Source: Lepisosteus oculatus (taxonomy: Eukaryota > Chordata > Actinopteri > Semionotiformes > Lepisosteidae). Taken from it: DNA of 64,000 nt. The stretch lies in the NCBI RefSeq assembly GCF_040954835.1, contig NC_090723.1, positions 3,854,001 to 3,918,000 on the forward strand. The letters are read 5' to 3'. Below are positions 24,477 through 34,999 of this stretch, piece by piece. The notes below the pieces were generated by a model. The model was not told where the DNA came from, did not search any database, and saw nothing but the letters and a program-made list of their open reading frames with translations. The stretch's first letter is position 1, and each line of letters begins with the position of its first letter. The position numbers were made by a program, and so were the translations under genes.

Positions 24477-24482
24477 AATAAA
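24477..24482 (+). promoter_or_regulatory. Candidate poly(A) signal for grb7
   Basis: AATAAA lies in an A-rich context and is followed by TTGCTTTTAAG and GGGATTGTTTTGC, a plausible GT/T-rich downstream element. It is 2.27 kb after the stop codon. Confidence 0.35.
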
Positions 24483-25429
24483 ATACTTGAGCTAAGTTGC
24501 TTTTAAGAGGGATTGTTTTGCATGTTAACTACAGAGACACTGAGAATCACTGTAAAAGATTCCTTTTAAAAATAACTCCCCCCTCACCCACATGAACATA
24601 ATCTACTGCAAGTAACTTTAAAAAGTGTTGCAGTTAGGAAAGGAAAGGAACTTCCCCAGCACTGATCTGAACTGTCCCAGAGACTGCAGCACACATGGGA
24701 ATCTGCATATGGACACTTCTGCACCTTCCAGTACCCTTCTGTTCAGTTTTATTTATGTAAAGTGTGTCTGTCTGAGCTGATTGCACATCAGCGCTGTAGT
24801 GCAATATAATTTTCCATTCTTTCTTTGTTACAATGGATGCAAAACATCCGGATTCACTGTGATTTAAACCCGGCAATGTGGGGGTCCCTGCTGAGTAAGG
24901 GGGGGGGGGGTCTTCATTGTTTCCTCAATGACAACTTGAGAAACAGCACCAGGAGAGGGAACACACTTGAGGTTAATGCCTTGTGTGCAACTGGATTCCT
25001 TCAGTACATCAGCCCGGTGTTAAGGTTAGGGGGATAGCTGAGGCTCTGGTCCAAATCAGGGACTTGGTCTTTGCATCCAAAAACCAAACTGTCTCATGGG
25101 GTTTCACATCCCTCCATTTAGTCATTTCGATCTATAAAAATGGATGTGGGCGACCCCCTGCTCTGAGACGTTTCTCCACTCAAACTCCGGTGGAGACAGG
25201 AGCCCAGAACAGCTACACAACAGCACCATTTCCAACCCCTGCTTCACCTTCTGCTAAGTGTTTTAATGTCTTATTTGTCTTGCCTGGACATGTGGATTCT
25301 GTTATTTTTACTATGGTTCAATGTTTATTTTAGATAAAATCCAGATCTTGCATCCTGTCTGAGAGGGTGCTTCACTTCCCTGTTTATTCACGTTAAACGG
25401 GTAGGAATCGAGAAACGTGGGGCAAAGCA

Positions 25430-26000
25430 ATGCTCGTGTTTTTAGTTCTCCGTGACCCAGCGGAGCCGTGTAAGCGTCGTGCGCTTGGCGCGGACACGCC
25501 TGGAAAGGGCAGCTGTCCTGTTTTTGGGTGCGAGCTGGGTTTTGATCGGGTTGATGGGCTGTCTTTAAAATGACCACTGGAGGGCGCCGGTGGCCGCGGT
25601 TAGACCCCCCCTACGTGCGCCGCTGATCCGGCTCTGTTGTGGAGAGTTAAAAAAGACGATTCGTGCGTTTATAATTCCCCACCACCAGCACCACCAACGA
25701 CTTTAAAGTGAAGGTGGTTTGTGACTTCAGTTTGTACTGAGACCGTGACAGCCCTGGGAAGTTGTATGGAGGCATCTGTCTTCCGTTTTTGCGTATATTT
25801 TAAATCTTTGCTTATAGGACTACCTCGGGCAAACTGCTAGTCTTTAAGAAAAGCAACGTTTGGTTTGAGCATTTCTGCACAGTGTTCGTTGGTAAGGGGG
25901 CGGGGGTAGACCTGTTCAAACCCCGAACTATTGACCTGAGCAGAGGCTGGACCGGTGGTGTTGCAGTGCATGTCGGAACTTGTAGTCCTTTAAGGGAGAC
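25430..26000. promoter_or_regulatory. CpG-rich patch with a ZNF143-like site
   Basis: CpG is frequent at 25440-25640 (GCGTCGTGCGC, GGCGCGGACACGCC, GGCGCCGGTGGCCGCGG). On the minus strand, 25968-25986 reads ACTACAAGTTCCGACATGC, about 16 of 19 positions like the ZNF143 promoter site. No exon is evident on either side, so a promoter here is only a suggestion. Confidence 0.22.
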
Positions 26001-26338
26001 GTGTAGCTGAACACTGAAAAAGGGATATTTATTTAATACGTGATCTTTTCTGTACCTCCGACAGCCCCATTTTTAATTATATGTAGCTCCGGGAATACAT
26101 GTGTAGGACTACTAGTCCTGCTGGGTGTACTGGAATATGTCCTCTTGCCAAATCTGTTGAATGTTTTTATTATTATTGTATAGCTTTCTGATGAGGCCAG
26201 TTTTGTTGTAATCTCTTACGTTTACATAAATCATACCTATTTAAAGTCTGTATTTTGTACAAAAATCTGTTTGTAAATCCCATTTTAAACAGCATTTTGG
26301 AAACCTTCTAATTTGTCTTTATATACATTTGTTATTTG

Positions 26339-26344
26339 AATAAA
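26339..26344 (+). promoter_or_regulatory. Strong candidate poly(A) signal
   Basis: AATAAA is followed at once by a long T-rich stretch (TCTTTTATTTCTTCTCC and then a T run), and the 300 bases before it are AT-rich in the manner of a 3' UTR end. It could end the long form of the grb7 transcript, 4.1 kb after the stop. Confidence 0.5.
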
Positions 26345-26365
26345 GTCTTTTATTTCTTCTCCTTT

Positions 26366-27300
26366 TTTTTTTTTGAAGCGATTTGTTTTAAGTGCGGGGA
26401 ACAGTTTAAGAGTGGAGCGGGCAGTGGGGTTGGGAGAGCTACCGGAAGAGGTCAAGGTTCGATGTTCAAATGGGTCAAGAAGAGCCCGATGGTCTTCTCC
26501 CCCTTTTCCCCAGCGGGGGGGGGGACTGAGGCCCCAGCAGGAAGGAAGGAGAAGTTAAACGGAGGACCTGGGAGACGAGCACAGCCTGTAGTGAGAGCCC
26601 AGCCCCACCCTTCCCTTTCACAGGCACGATTTCAGGTTGCCAATTCTCCATGGAGACGTTGCCTTGGCAACCGCTACTTACTTATTTATAGAGCTTGGCC
26701 AGGTAGAGAGAGAGAGAGCGATGGTTATGGAGAGGGAGACTGATGTGCCTTCAGGAAGGAAGATGCAAGTCTTTTTCTCCTGATCGGCCTTCGATTGGTA
26801 GCCGGTTGATGAATAATTGAAGCCCCTGCCGCGCGACCACTGCCTCCGCAGCCATCGCAGGGCCTGTCCTGCTGAAAGGGATGGAGGGAGGCGTCAGGCT
26901 CTTCTGCACTGCTGCCGGGGAGCTGCGATATGATCATGGTCTTCCTTTTCCTAGAAATCTGCTGTACCGGATCAATCACAAATATCAAACATCCACCTCA
27001 TGCACCAAGCTGCCTGCTGCCCAGACAGACCTGGAGACAGACGTGGTCTGGGGGCCTGTTATCTGAGGTGCATCAGCAGGTAACGGGCCCGCACACACAC
27101 AGCCCCCTCTTGCCCTTTGCAGCTGGGCGAGACCCTGGCCAGCTGTAGAAGCACACAATTGCCCTCCAGCCCTGGAGGATCATGGGAGAGGAGTCTACAA
27201 GGCCGTGGGGCAGATGCTGACCCCCATATCTCACCCTCAGGGTGTTTAATCAAGGGTGTGGAACTGTCAAGAAAATCCTCCCGACTCCCCATTGCAACTG
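26366..27300. other. Stretch without a recognised gene
   Basis: GC-moderate DNA with purine-rich patches. The only item I can support is the X-box at 26658-26671. Frames at 26336-26743 (plus) and 26725-26988 (minus) have no familiar domain. Confidence 0.4.
26658..26671. promoter_or_regulatory. RFX-type X-box palindrome
   Basis: GTTGCCTTGGCAAC is two perfect inverted half sites with a two-base spacer. It fits the RFX consensus (GTNRCC, 0-3 bases, RGYAAC) and is the type used in ciliary and RFX-driven promoters. A reversed CCAAT (ATTGG) lies about 125 bases downstream (near 26795). No gene start was identified nearby, so it could be an enhancer element or chance. Confidence 0.45.
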
Positions 27301-27302
27301 TA

Positions 27303-27880
27303 TAATAATTTAATAATAATAATTACTTACACTTATATAGCGCTTTTTCTGGACACTCCACTCAAAGCGCTTTACAGGTCATGGGGACTCCCCTCCACCA
27401 CCACCAGTGTGCAGCCCCACCTGGATGATGCGACGGCAGCCATAGTGCACCAGAACGCTCACCACACACCAGCTCTCAGTGGGGAGGAGAGCAGAGTAAT
27501 GAAGCCAATTTATAGAGGAGGATTGTTAGGAGGCCATGAGTGATAAAGGCCAATGGGAAATTTGGCCAGGACGCTGGGGTTACACCCCTACTCTTTTCGA
27601 GAAACGCCCTGGGATTTTTAATGACCACAGAGAGTCAGGACCTCAGTTTTACGTCTCATCCGAAGGACGGCACCTGTTTACAGTATAGTGTCCCCGTCAC
27701 TACACTGGGGCATTAGGACCCACATGAGCCGCAGGGTGAGCGCCCCCTGCTGGCCCCACTAACACCTCTTCCAGCAGCAGCCTTAGTCTTTCCCAGGAGG
27801 TCTCCCATCCAGGTACTGACCAGGCTCACACCTGCTCAGCTTCAGTGAGTTGCCAGTTGTGAGCTGCTTCTATAGCTGCT
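27303..27880 (-). mobile_element. Near full-length 5S-rRNA-derived SINE (SINE3 type)
   Basis: Read on the minus strand the element begins near 27880. At 27847-27792 it carries a 5S-rRNA-like promoter: an A-box-like AGCTGAGCAGG, then GCCTGGTCAGTACCTGGATG and GGAGACCTCCTGGGAA, matching the second half of 5S rRNA. A central body of about 350 bases follows (GCCAGCAGGGGGCGCTCACC, CCAAATTTCCCATTGGCC). The tail is L2-like (GTAAAGCGCTTTGAGTGGAG, AGCGCTATATAAGTGTAA) and ends in an ATT repeat. Length is about 575 bases. Three or four shorter relatives lie elsewhere in the window. It is not a functional 5S gene. Confidence 0.85.
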
Positions 27881-28797
27881 TGTTCCAGGAAATTGAAAGA
27901 AACGTTCCTCCAGTTGTTAATTCAATTGCGTGGCAGTCTGGCACACCCTGTGCCAAATGCTGTCCACTCTTGGGCAAGCAGAGGAATACATCGCTCAGGT
28001 AAACTGAGAAACACAAGGATCACAACAGCAGTCTGAGCAGGTCATCAGTTCTAAACTGGGTAGGTATTAAAAGTAATTTTACTATGGAATTGCCTCTCAT
28101 TTCTTATTGACTGGCAATAGAGGTGCAGGTGTAATTGTATAGAAGCTCATGTTCCACGGGCGATGATTTTCCCATTTAAAGCAAAGTTTCCGTAGACGGC
28201 GTGGGCAGAGGGTTCAGGTTTCATGGTCATGACTAAAATCCAGACGTTGCGCAGTTAGAGCCATCATAAGCCTCACCATTGCCCGAGATACTTAATTGCA
28301 GGGTGACGCTCCAGTCGTTGCAGTCCTGTTCTGTTAGCAGTGCGCTGCAGTGAGTGTTGTATTGAAACTTCCAGGGTGGAGCAGTCACAGGCATACCAGG
28401 CTGAGCTGAGAAATTAATTATTTTTGAACTCCGGGAAAGGGGCTCATATTCCCATTCCCAGTGTCCCAGTGGGACTGCACACTGAGCTGTGGCAAAAACA
28501 ACACCTCCCACAGGGGCAAGTCCAGTTAGCATCCAGCACAGTTTCACCGGGACCAGCAGCTCAGGGACAAGTAGGTGTTGTGAGACAGGAAAGCTTACTC
28601 AGGCCTGCAGATGACTGATGAGTAATAAACACATGCAGACTAATCAGTCGCTTAACCAAGATCAGTCTGTTGTGCAGAACTCTTGCATATAAAGATACTA
28701 GTGTATATACTAGTACCACTTACTGCACAGAGGTATTACCATATTGAGCAGGACTGAGCAAGATTTTTTGATTTTGTACATGCTGTGTAATCTTCGC
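27881..28797. other. Stretch without a recognised gene
   Basis: No exon, RNA gene or clear repeat is visible. Frames on both strands around 28233-28618 overlap each other and lack domains. Confidence 0.4.
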
Positions 28798-28972
28798 TCA
28801 TCCTGGCCAAATTTCCCACTGGCCTTTACCAATCATGGCCTCCTAATAACCCCCACATTGGTGGTTGAGGGGATCCCCATTACTTGTAAAGTGCTTCGGA
28901 GTGGAGTGTCCAGGGAAAGTGCTATACAAGTGTAAGGAATTATCATCATCATCATCATCATCATCATCATCT
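28798..28972 (+). mobile_element. Partial 5S-type SINE with ATC-repeat tail
   Basis: CCTGGCCAAATTTCCCACTG, CATGGCCTCCTAATAA and GGGGATCCCCATTACTTG, then GTGGAGTGTCCAGGG and GCTATACAAGTGTAA, match the last third of the 27303-27880 element. The copy has an internal deletion: the stretch between TAATAACCCC and ACATTGGTGG is missing. It ends in a pure ATC/TCA microsatellite at about 28941-28971 in place of the usual ATT repeat. Confidence 0.8.
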
Positions 28973-28974
28973 TT

Positions 28975-31470
28975 CCCCGGGAGGTGGGGAGACGGTGGCC
29001 GTCAATCGCTTCAATTCATTTCTCCCTGAGGGCTGACCAGGCTGCCTGGCGCCTGGATGGAAAAGGACACAGTCATTCCCAACAGGGCGGCCAGTCCGAT
29101 CACGGCGAGGCAAAGGAGCTGGTTCTGCTCCTTCGGGCCGGGTCCTGCGGCCTCCTGGAGACCCGGCACGCAGGCGGGATCCGCCCTGCGGTGATGAGCT
29201 CGGCTCCTCGCCGGCGGAGTTCATTTTTATCATCGCCGAGGGCGCATAAATACGTCAGTCAATCCAATAAAATTACTTGTATACGTACATAAAAATAGTG
29301 ATTGATAGACCCGTGTGGAGGCCTGCGGGGGAGCCAGCCTGTCGAAGTAGGCTTGGCGTTACGCGTTTCGGCGACGTCTCTCTTAATTTTGGCCGGTCCC
29401 GTTGCGCAGTTAAAACGCGGAGGAAGATGAGATGGGAGATCAAGCTCTTTTGCAATCGTTTAAGGCCCGTCATAAACAGTATTTACGAATTTATTCTTAG
29501 TAGGATTTCTCAAAATTACTTTTCCTTCTCCACCGCCCCTCTCCGGAATTCACCTGATTAAAGCGGCGATGGCGGTTGTGTTTGAAGTGCATATTTCAAA
29601 AGCAAAAACGGGCGTACACTGGTGTAGCAACGAACCAGTTCAGTTTTCACATGTGTGTACGGAAGTTACATTCCCCCAGGTTTCTAATGGAGGTGTGTTT
29701 TGGGGGATTATTGCCAACATGAAAAGAGCACCTTTGTTTTTTGATAAGCGGGGAAAACTGACGAAATTTACTTGTCTGACGCCCAGCCTTTACAACAGAC
29801 TTGTGCCGTTAGTTTTAAAACACTGCGTTTTCATTTTTTAAAAAACCGCGAAGCGATTTCACCACGAACAGGTGTCTGCATACCGGGGTATGCGTGCTGG
29901 GTCAGAGATACTGTAAATAACGGGAAAACTATAGGAAATAAAGTCCGAGGAGGAGATGCTTCGACTTCTGTCTTCCTCGTCGCTACTATGACGCCTGTGG
30001 ATGAAGGTGTCTGGTATTTTCCTTGAAGTAGCGCTGGGATCTTGGGTTACACCGGGAGCTTTCATCTGTTGACGGACTCGCAGAGCTGGCGAGGTGGAAA
30101 AGGCTGCGATGAGTTACTGCCCAGGGTGTTTGTTCAGATTAATAACAGAGGACCCAGGGAGCTCTTGCGCTCTTCATTAATTCATGAACCGGCGGTTCGC
30201 GATTGAGTTTCATTCCTCTCGCTCACCTGCAGCACCGCCGGGGCCGTCGAGACCGGGGCGCTGGGTTTTAAGCTTTGACCCGTTTATTTGGATTTTTTTT
30301 TACCCTCACGGCTGTTGCCCACACCATAAGATGCGATGTGTCACCGCACGGAAAGAAGGAACCCCATCATGACTAATGCGCACATTTTACCGCTCGGATA
30401 GAGGAGGTTGCAGAGCAGGTGTGTGACAGGGTACCGCCTCGGCCAGCTCACCGGACCCGGACTCTAGTGAGGCAGTCAAGACAGGTGAGATTTCTACTCC
30501 CCCCCACCAGCAGCCAGACAGAGACGGGTGAGACACATTAAAACGACGGAAAAGGTTGAGAAAAGTTGGAAACGTCCAACTCCAAACCTCCCCCCTTTGA
30601 TTGAGTTGACGTAGGATGCAAAGGAACAGGTAAAGGTGTATTCCGTGCTGAAAGGAAAAGAGAAGAGACACCAGGTGTGTCTGAAGGGAAACGTTGTGTC
30701 TCTTTTCTGTTCCGCACGGAATAAACCTTTGCCTTTTCCTGTGATGCCGGCATTATCTCGTTTGCTCCCATGTTGGTCTTCCTCCACTGGCTATACTGGG
30801 ATATCGAGCAGAGCAACCACTTTGGGAATGGGCCATGTCATTTCCAAACCCAGCACTGGCAGACTGGTGAAAAGTGACACAGTGTACACCGATAGCACTC
30901 CCGATAGTACTTTTCCCAAAGCAAACGATGAGGGCAGGACAAGAGTCAGATGTCGCTGTTCGGTGTTCAAGCGAAATGCTTGTAAATGGCACCGGCGCTC
31001 GTGTTTTGCGGTTCTTGCCGATCGATGAGACCAGATTATTGTATTTTGTTTTTGGTGATAAGCAGATGAAAATACGCACCGCCCATTTCGCTACAGCAAG
31101 AAAGTGCCACAAAACGTATATCATTTTATCAGGACAGGAAAGGAGAACTGAACCCAGGCTCCTTTACAAAAATTAGATCGCAGTCCCTTATGTTACAATC
31201 CGATATTTTGTTTTCACAAATCTCCCTGGGACACCCAGCAACACCCTGGGTGTTCGTGTATATAAAAAATTAAAAAACTCAAAATAATACGCATCTGTTC
31301 CCGGAGCACCGCCATTTATTACTGTATGTCAGACAACGGCAATACTCAAAACGGTGAACGCCGGAAACCGACAAAACGTTACCTACGAGTGATTAATCCG
31401 TGATATAAACTTAATAACTGGAATTGTTTTTGTCTAAAGACAATTTCATTTTCTTTCTGAAATAAACAGT
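28975..31470. other. CpG-enriched intergenic stretch without a recognised gene
   Basis: CpG is above the local background at 28980-29430 and 30060-30480. An ATG in GGCGATGGCGG at 29569 opens a 90-codon frame with no familiar domain. Frames at 30636-31176 on both strands are also unrecognised. Two promoters or a poorly conserved gene are possible, but nothing in the sequence decides it. Confidence 0.3.
30624..30740. mobile_element. Foldback (MITE-like) element, second copy
   Basis: The left arm (30624-30671) reads GGTAAAGGTGTATTCCGTGC and then TGAAAGGAAAAGAG. The right arm (30696-30740) reads GTGTCTCTTTTCTG and then CGCACGGAATAAACCTTTGC. The arms are inverted copies, and the same arm sequences occur at 17152-17300. 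The loop contains GGGAAACGTTGTG, a phrase common in this fish repeat type. Confidence 0.65.
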
Positions 31471-31479
31471 TTCCTTTAT

Positions 31480-31830
31480 TCGCTCGACACGACGATTTAT
31501 CCGTTTACAACACAACGCTCGTCGCTGTGCGCTGCGCTTCAGGGAGGTTAATGGCGGGAAAACAGCCATCTTGAGGACATAATTAATACCAGAGCGCGCA
31601 GTGAAAAATGACTTAAAATTGTTTAGATAACGGCAGACAACCGCAGAAATATAGAGATATAAGGTTCTAGACAGTGGTTATTAAGTCTGACAGCGTTCAC
31701 AATGGCTAGTGTTTGAGAGGGGCCGCTGAAATGCGGAGTCGATGTCAGCTGTCAGACAGCTGCTCAAGGCCTAGACCTGTGCTTTGCCGCCCGAGGTACG
31801 TGTTGGAAGGTAAGGGACTGTTTGAATGAA
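31480..31830 (+). promoter_or_regulatory. Promoter-like CpG block with YY1 and E2F-type motifs
   Basis: CpG is dense against an AT-rich background. ATGGCGGGAAAACAGCCATC (31551-31570) combines an E2F-like GGCGGGAA with the YY1 core, completed by CATCTTGAGG. Downstream are two donor-like sites, CCGAG/GTACGT near 31794 and GGAAG/GTAAGG near 31809. This is what a TATA-less start site with a short non-coding exon looks like, 3.6 kb upstream of the srcin1 start codon. It could serve srcin1 or an unrelated non-coding RNA. Confidence 0.4.
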
Positions 31831-34165
31831 GTTTTTGGAACCGAAGAGTTGAAATTATGTACTTCAACAAGTTCTTCTTGTTTAATGGAATGAAAGGTTT
31901 GGTCAAATTTTTTAAAAACTGCAGTCAGGATATCCGACAGTTACAATCTTTCTCCCCAGAGAACGGGAGGAATCGGAGGTGATAATTGTGCTGTCGTTTT
32001 TATTACCCCCAGCTGAAATGAATCGTTTGAATATAAAAATTGTTCACCAAATACAGATAAAGTTCTGCATTACTATGTGGTAGAAGTTTTTTTTAAAAAA
32101 AAAATCCTAAGCAAAGACGAGTTAAACGTTTCTGGAACTGTAAATTAGGTGTGGAGTGTAAAGATGTAAGTAATTATTTTGTGAATTTTAAACGAGTTCT
32201 GTATAGTGTACATGATGTGTCTTGTGCAGGCTGCATTTCTGTTTCCATTTGTACAAATGTGTACATTTGCCTACTATACTGTATGCGTGTGTATGAATAA
32301 TATACACCTGCTGGTTTGGAAACCACCCAGTATCCATTATTAAGCCTACCATGTCAAGCTTGAATGCCTTTTATTTTCTCTTAGGGCTTTATATTGATCA
32401 GATTGTTCTAAGCCCAGCAACTACCCATGTATAAAAAAGGCATTACAATGCCATATATCATTATTTCAGCAAACAACCTTTGTTTTCTTGACATCGTTTT
32501 CTTAGGCAGAAAATCTGAGTCAGTTGATATGCATTTTTCCTTAATGGTGTTGACTAAGCTTTTATCACTCACAATATTCTGTTTTGGTCAACGTTTAAGA
32601 CAGTGATAACTAACGTTTCTTATGTAAGAAGACGAGAAAGGTTAAGAATGAGGTGATGCCAGATTTGTATGTTTGGTTGTTAGGACTTGAATAAACTGAG
32701 AACTGTCAAGCCATTCCTGAAAGATCTCATAGATCCAGCTTCTGCAGGGTGGCTAAGGCTTAGGTTTGAGCCTCTTGTGACTCGATATTTCCAAAAGCAT
32801 CTTCTGATTTCTGTACCAGAATGTTCCTTATTTTAATGTCCTCCTTTGTCTTGGGGTCTTTATATTGTCACTGAGGCCTGGACATTCAGTCAGCTGGATC
32901 GACTGTCCTTGCCTTTTAGGAATAAATGGGAATGCCAATCAAGTCCCCTTATAACCTCCTTTGTGATTTAGAGTCTGTGTGGCCACATGAAGTCCACTAG
33001 CACAATTCTGTGGCATAAAAGATTGACAGGGAAGAGTCCAGTACCTCCAAACCAATTCTTGTGTTTTTGTCTTTTATTCACAATCCTGTGTTAGGGTAAG
33101 TAGTCTTCTCTGTGTAAACGTAGCAGTGACCCCCCACCCCAGGAAGTACAGGTGGCCTTTGTACAGGTCAGCAATAGTCTTGCATGAGAACTGTGAGTCG
33201 ATCTACAATACTGTCCTTGGCTGAATTCAGAATAAAAATATCATTAAAATATACAGTCAAAAAAAGAAGCTAGAATGTAGTATTCCCTGGAGCTGTAAGT
33301 ACATTATTGTCATTGTGATCTGGCTGCTTGAGGAGAGATAGGAGAGTATACGTTTGCTTGTATCTTCCTACAGACAAGTTCAGTTAAGTAGAGCTGATGC
33401 TGTCATCTTCCAGTGTGGTGCCTTTTCCATTGACATTTTTTTACTATTGAACTGAAATCACTCAGCTTCCCTGAGTTCAATTAACTGTTACTATGCAGCC
33501 TTGGAGGAGTGTGTGAATACAGTATGTTTCTTTGTTGTCATAATTGTTGCCTAGCCTGAGGTTTTTCGATGTATCATCCGATCTGTTTGCTGGTTACCAG
33601 ATTCAGCTCAGGCACAAAAGAGGGACCTGTAGCCACACAGGGTTGGGAAGGAGAGATGGAGAGACACAAGGCCCTGTTCTGCACGATGTGTTGCTCGCTG
33701 TTGTTGGGAACACAGAGGACCTTTATTAAAGGAGACTGCATGCCATTATTTGCTTTGAAAAAGGAAGCAAACAGGAGGTTGGGCTTTCTTCTCTTTTGAT
33801 AAACCAGCTGGGCAGCACTCCTGTCCCCTAGTCGCAGTGCCCATGCATTATTTATCAACCACTTCATTACTAACTCTCTCTTGTGCTTGCTTGTTTGCGT
33901 TTTTTGGGTGGTTTACCTTTATCTGCTTCTTGCAGTCTGATTGCTGGTCTTTCTGTATTCTGTCTTTCCCAGTACTCTCAGTAAAGCCACTACCACGGGT
34001 TGCTTTCCTCCTTCATGCTCCTTCTTGTCTTTCATCTAATCTTCATGGTCTCTGTGCTAATACAGGTCCTCGCTGCCTTGAAACACCCCTCTTCAAATGT
34101 TTTGCCTTGCACTATTAGAAAACTTTGGCCTCTAATGTGGTGCCACTAACCTTTTAGAGGTGGGG
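31831..34165. other. AT-rich stretch without a recognised gene
   Basis: No exon or repeat family was recognised. It has several A/T homopolymers (for example 32086-32103) and short frames only. Confidence 0.5.
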
Positions 34166-34169
34166 ACCT

Positions 34170-34720
34170 CTAGTATTTCATCTCTAATCAATGTAACACA
34201 GCCACTCCAATATCTGACGATTAAAACACAGTGCCTCCAGTGTCCTGCCTTTGACAGATAAAATCCCCTGTCTCCAGTATACTGACTCTAAAAATGAAAT
34301 CCCATTGATTCTGATATCCAGTCTCTTACAATTAAAACCCACTATCTCTCAATTCCTAAACCCTAATGATTAAATGTTACTGCTTACAATATTCTGTCCA
34401 CAACCATCATAACCAACTGCCTTTAATAAACTGCCTCTATCCTTTAAATCCTGCAGCCTCCAGCATCCTGTCTATAACACTTAAATCCCATGCCTTCAAT
34501 ATTCTGATTCTAACAATTAAAATTTACTGCCTCAGATAAACTGCTTTGATTCATTAAAACCCAGGCCTCCAATAACCCACATAATTACCATAAATTCCTT
34601 GCTTCCAGCATCCAACCTCTATCTATGAAAACACACCTCCTTGGCACACCTGCTTCTGTCAATTAAGTCACCCTGCTTCCTCCCTTCACTCTAAATTCAG
34701 ACCTCTTTATCTCTGACCAC
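34170..34720. repeat. Decayed tandem array, unit about 37 bp
   Basis: Laying the sequence out in rows of 36-38 bases aligns a recurring pattern TGCCTCCAATATTCTGT, then CTCTAACAATTAAAACCCA, in about 14 rows. Examples are TGCCTCCAGTGTCCTGCC (from about 34231), AGCCTCCAGCATCCTGTC, TGCTTCCAGCATCC, and the separators GATTAAAACAC, CAATTAAAACCC and ACTTAAATCCC. Units differ by perhaps a quarter to a third of positions, so the array is old. It ends about 670 bases before the srcin1 start codon. Confidence 0.6.
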
Positions 34721-34999
34721 ACCACCCCCAAGACTCATGGTCCAGCGGTTCATCGCTGTTGCCCGACACACAGCCTATACTGCTTTCCTGGGTCCTGATC
34801 TGCTGTTTCTAAGCTATAACTCATGCAGCCTCCCAGCCTCCTGTCTTAGACCATTGCACCACAATTTCACACTCTCCGCTATGCCTCAGTGCTCAAACAG
34901 ACCTTGTCCCTGGACTCCCTTTGATTACCATAATAGCTCTCAGTGTGTGAGATATTCCTTGCCTGTAGCAATGCAGAGGTTCGCTGTACCTTTAAGAGA

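Larger units (their letters stand above)
22205..26365 (+). other. grb7 3' UTR and downstream flank
   Basis: After the stop a C-rich run leads into about 4 kb with no splice-supported exon. Candidate poly(A) signals stand at 24477 and 26339, so the UTR could be 2.3 or 4.1 kb; an earlier non-canonical site is also possible. It contains a truncated SINE at 23290-23415 and a CpG-rich patch at 25430-26000. Long frames at 22889-23881 on both strands show no familiar domain. Confidence 0.45.

Noticed and set aside
27792..27847. 5S rRNA gene candidate
   Set aside because: Only the second half of 5S matches, with many changes, and it runs on into a SINE body and tail. It is the promoter head of a SINE.
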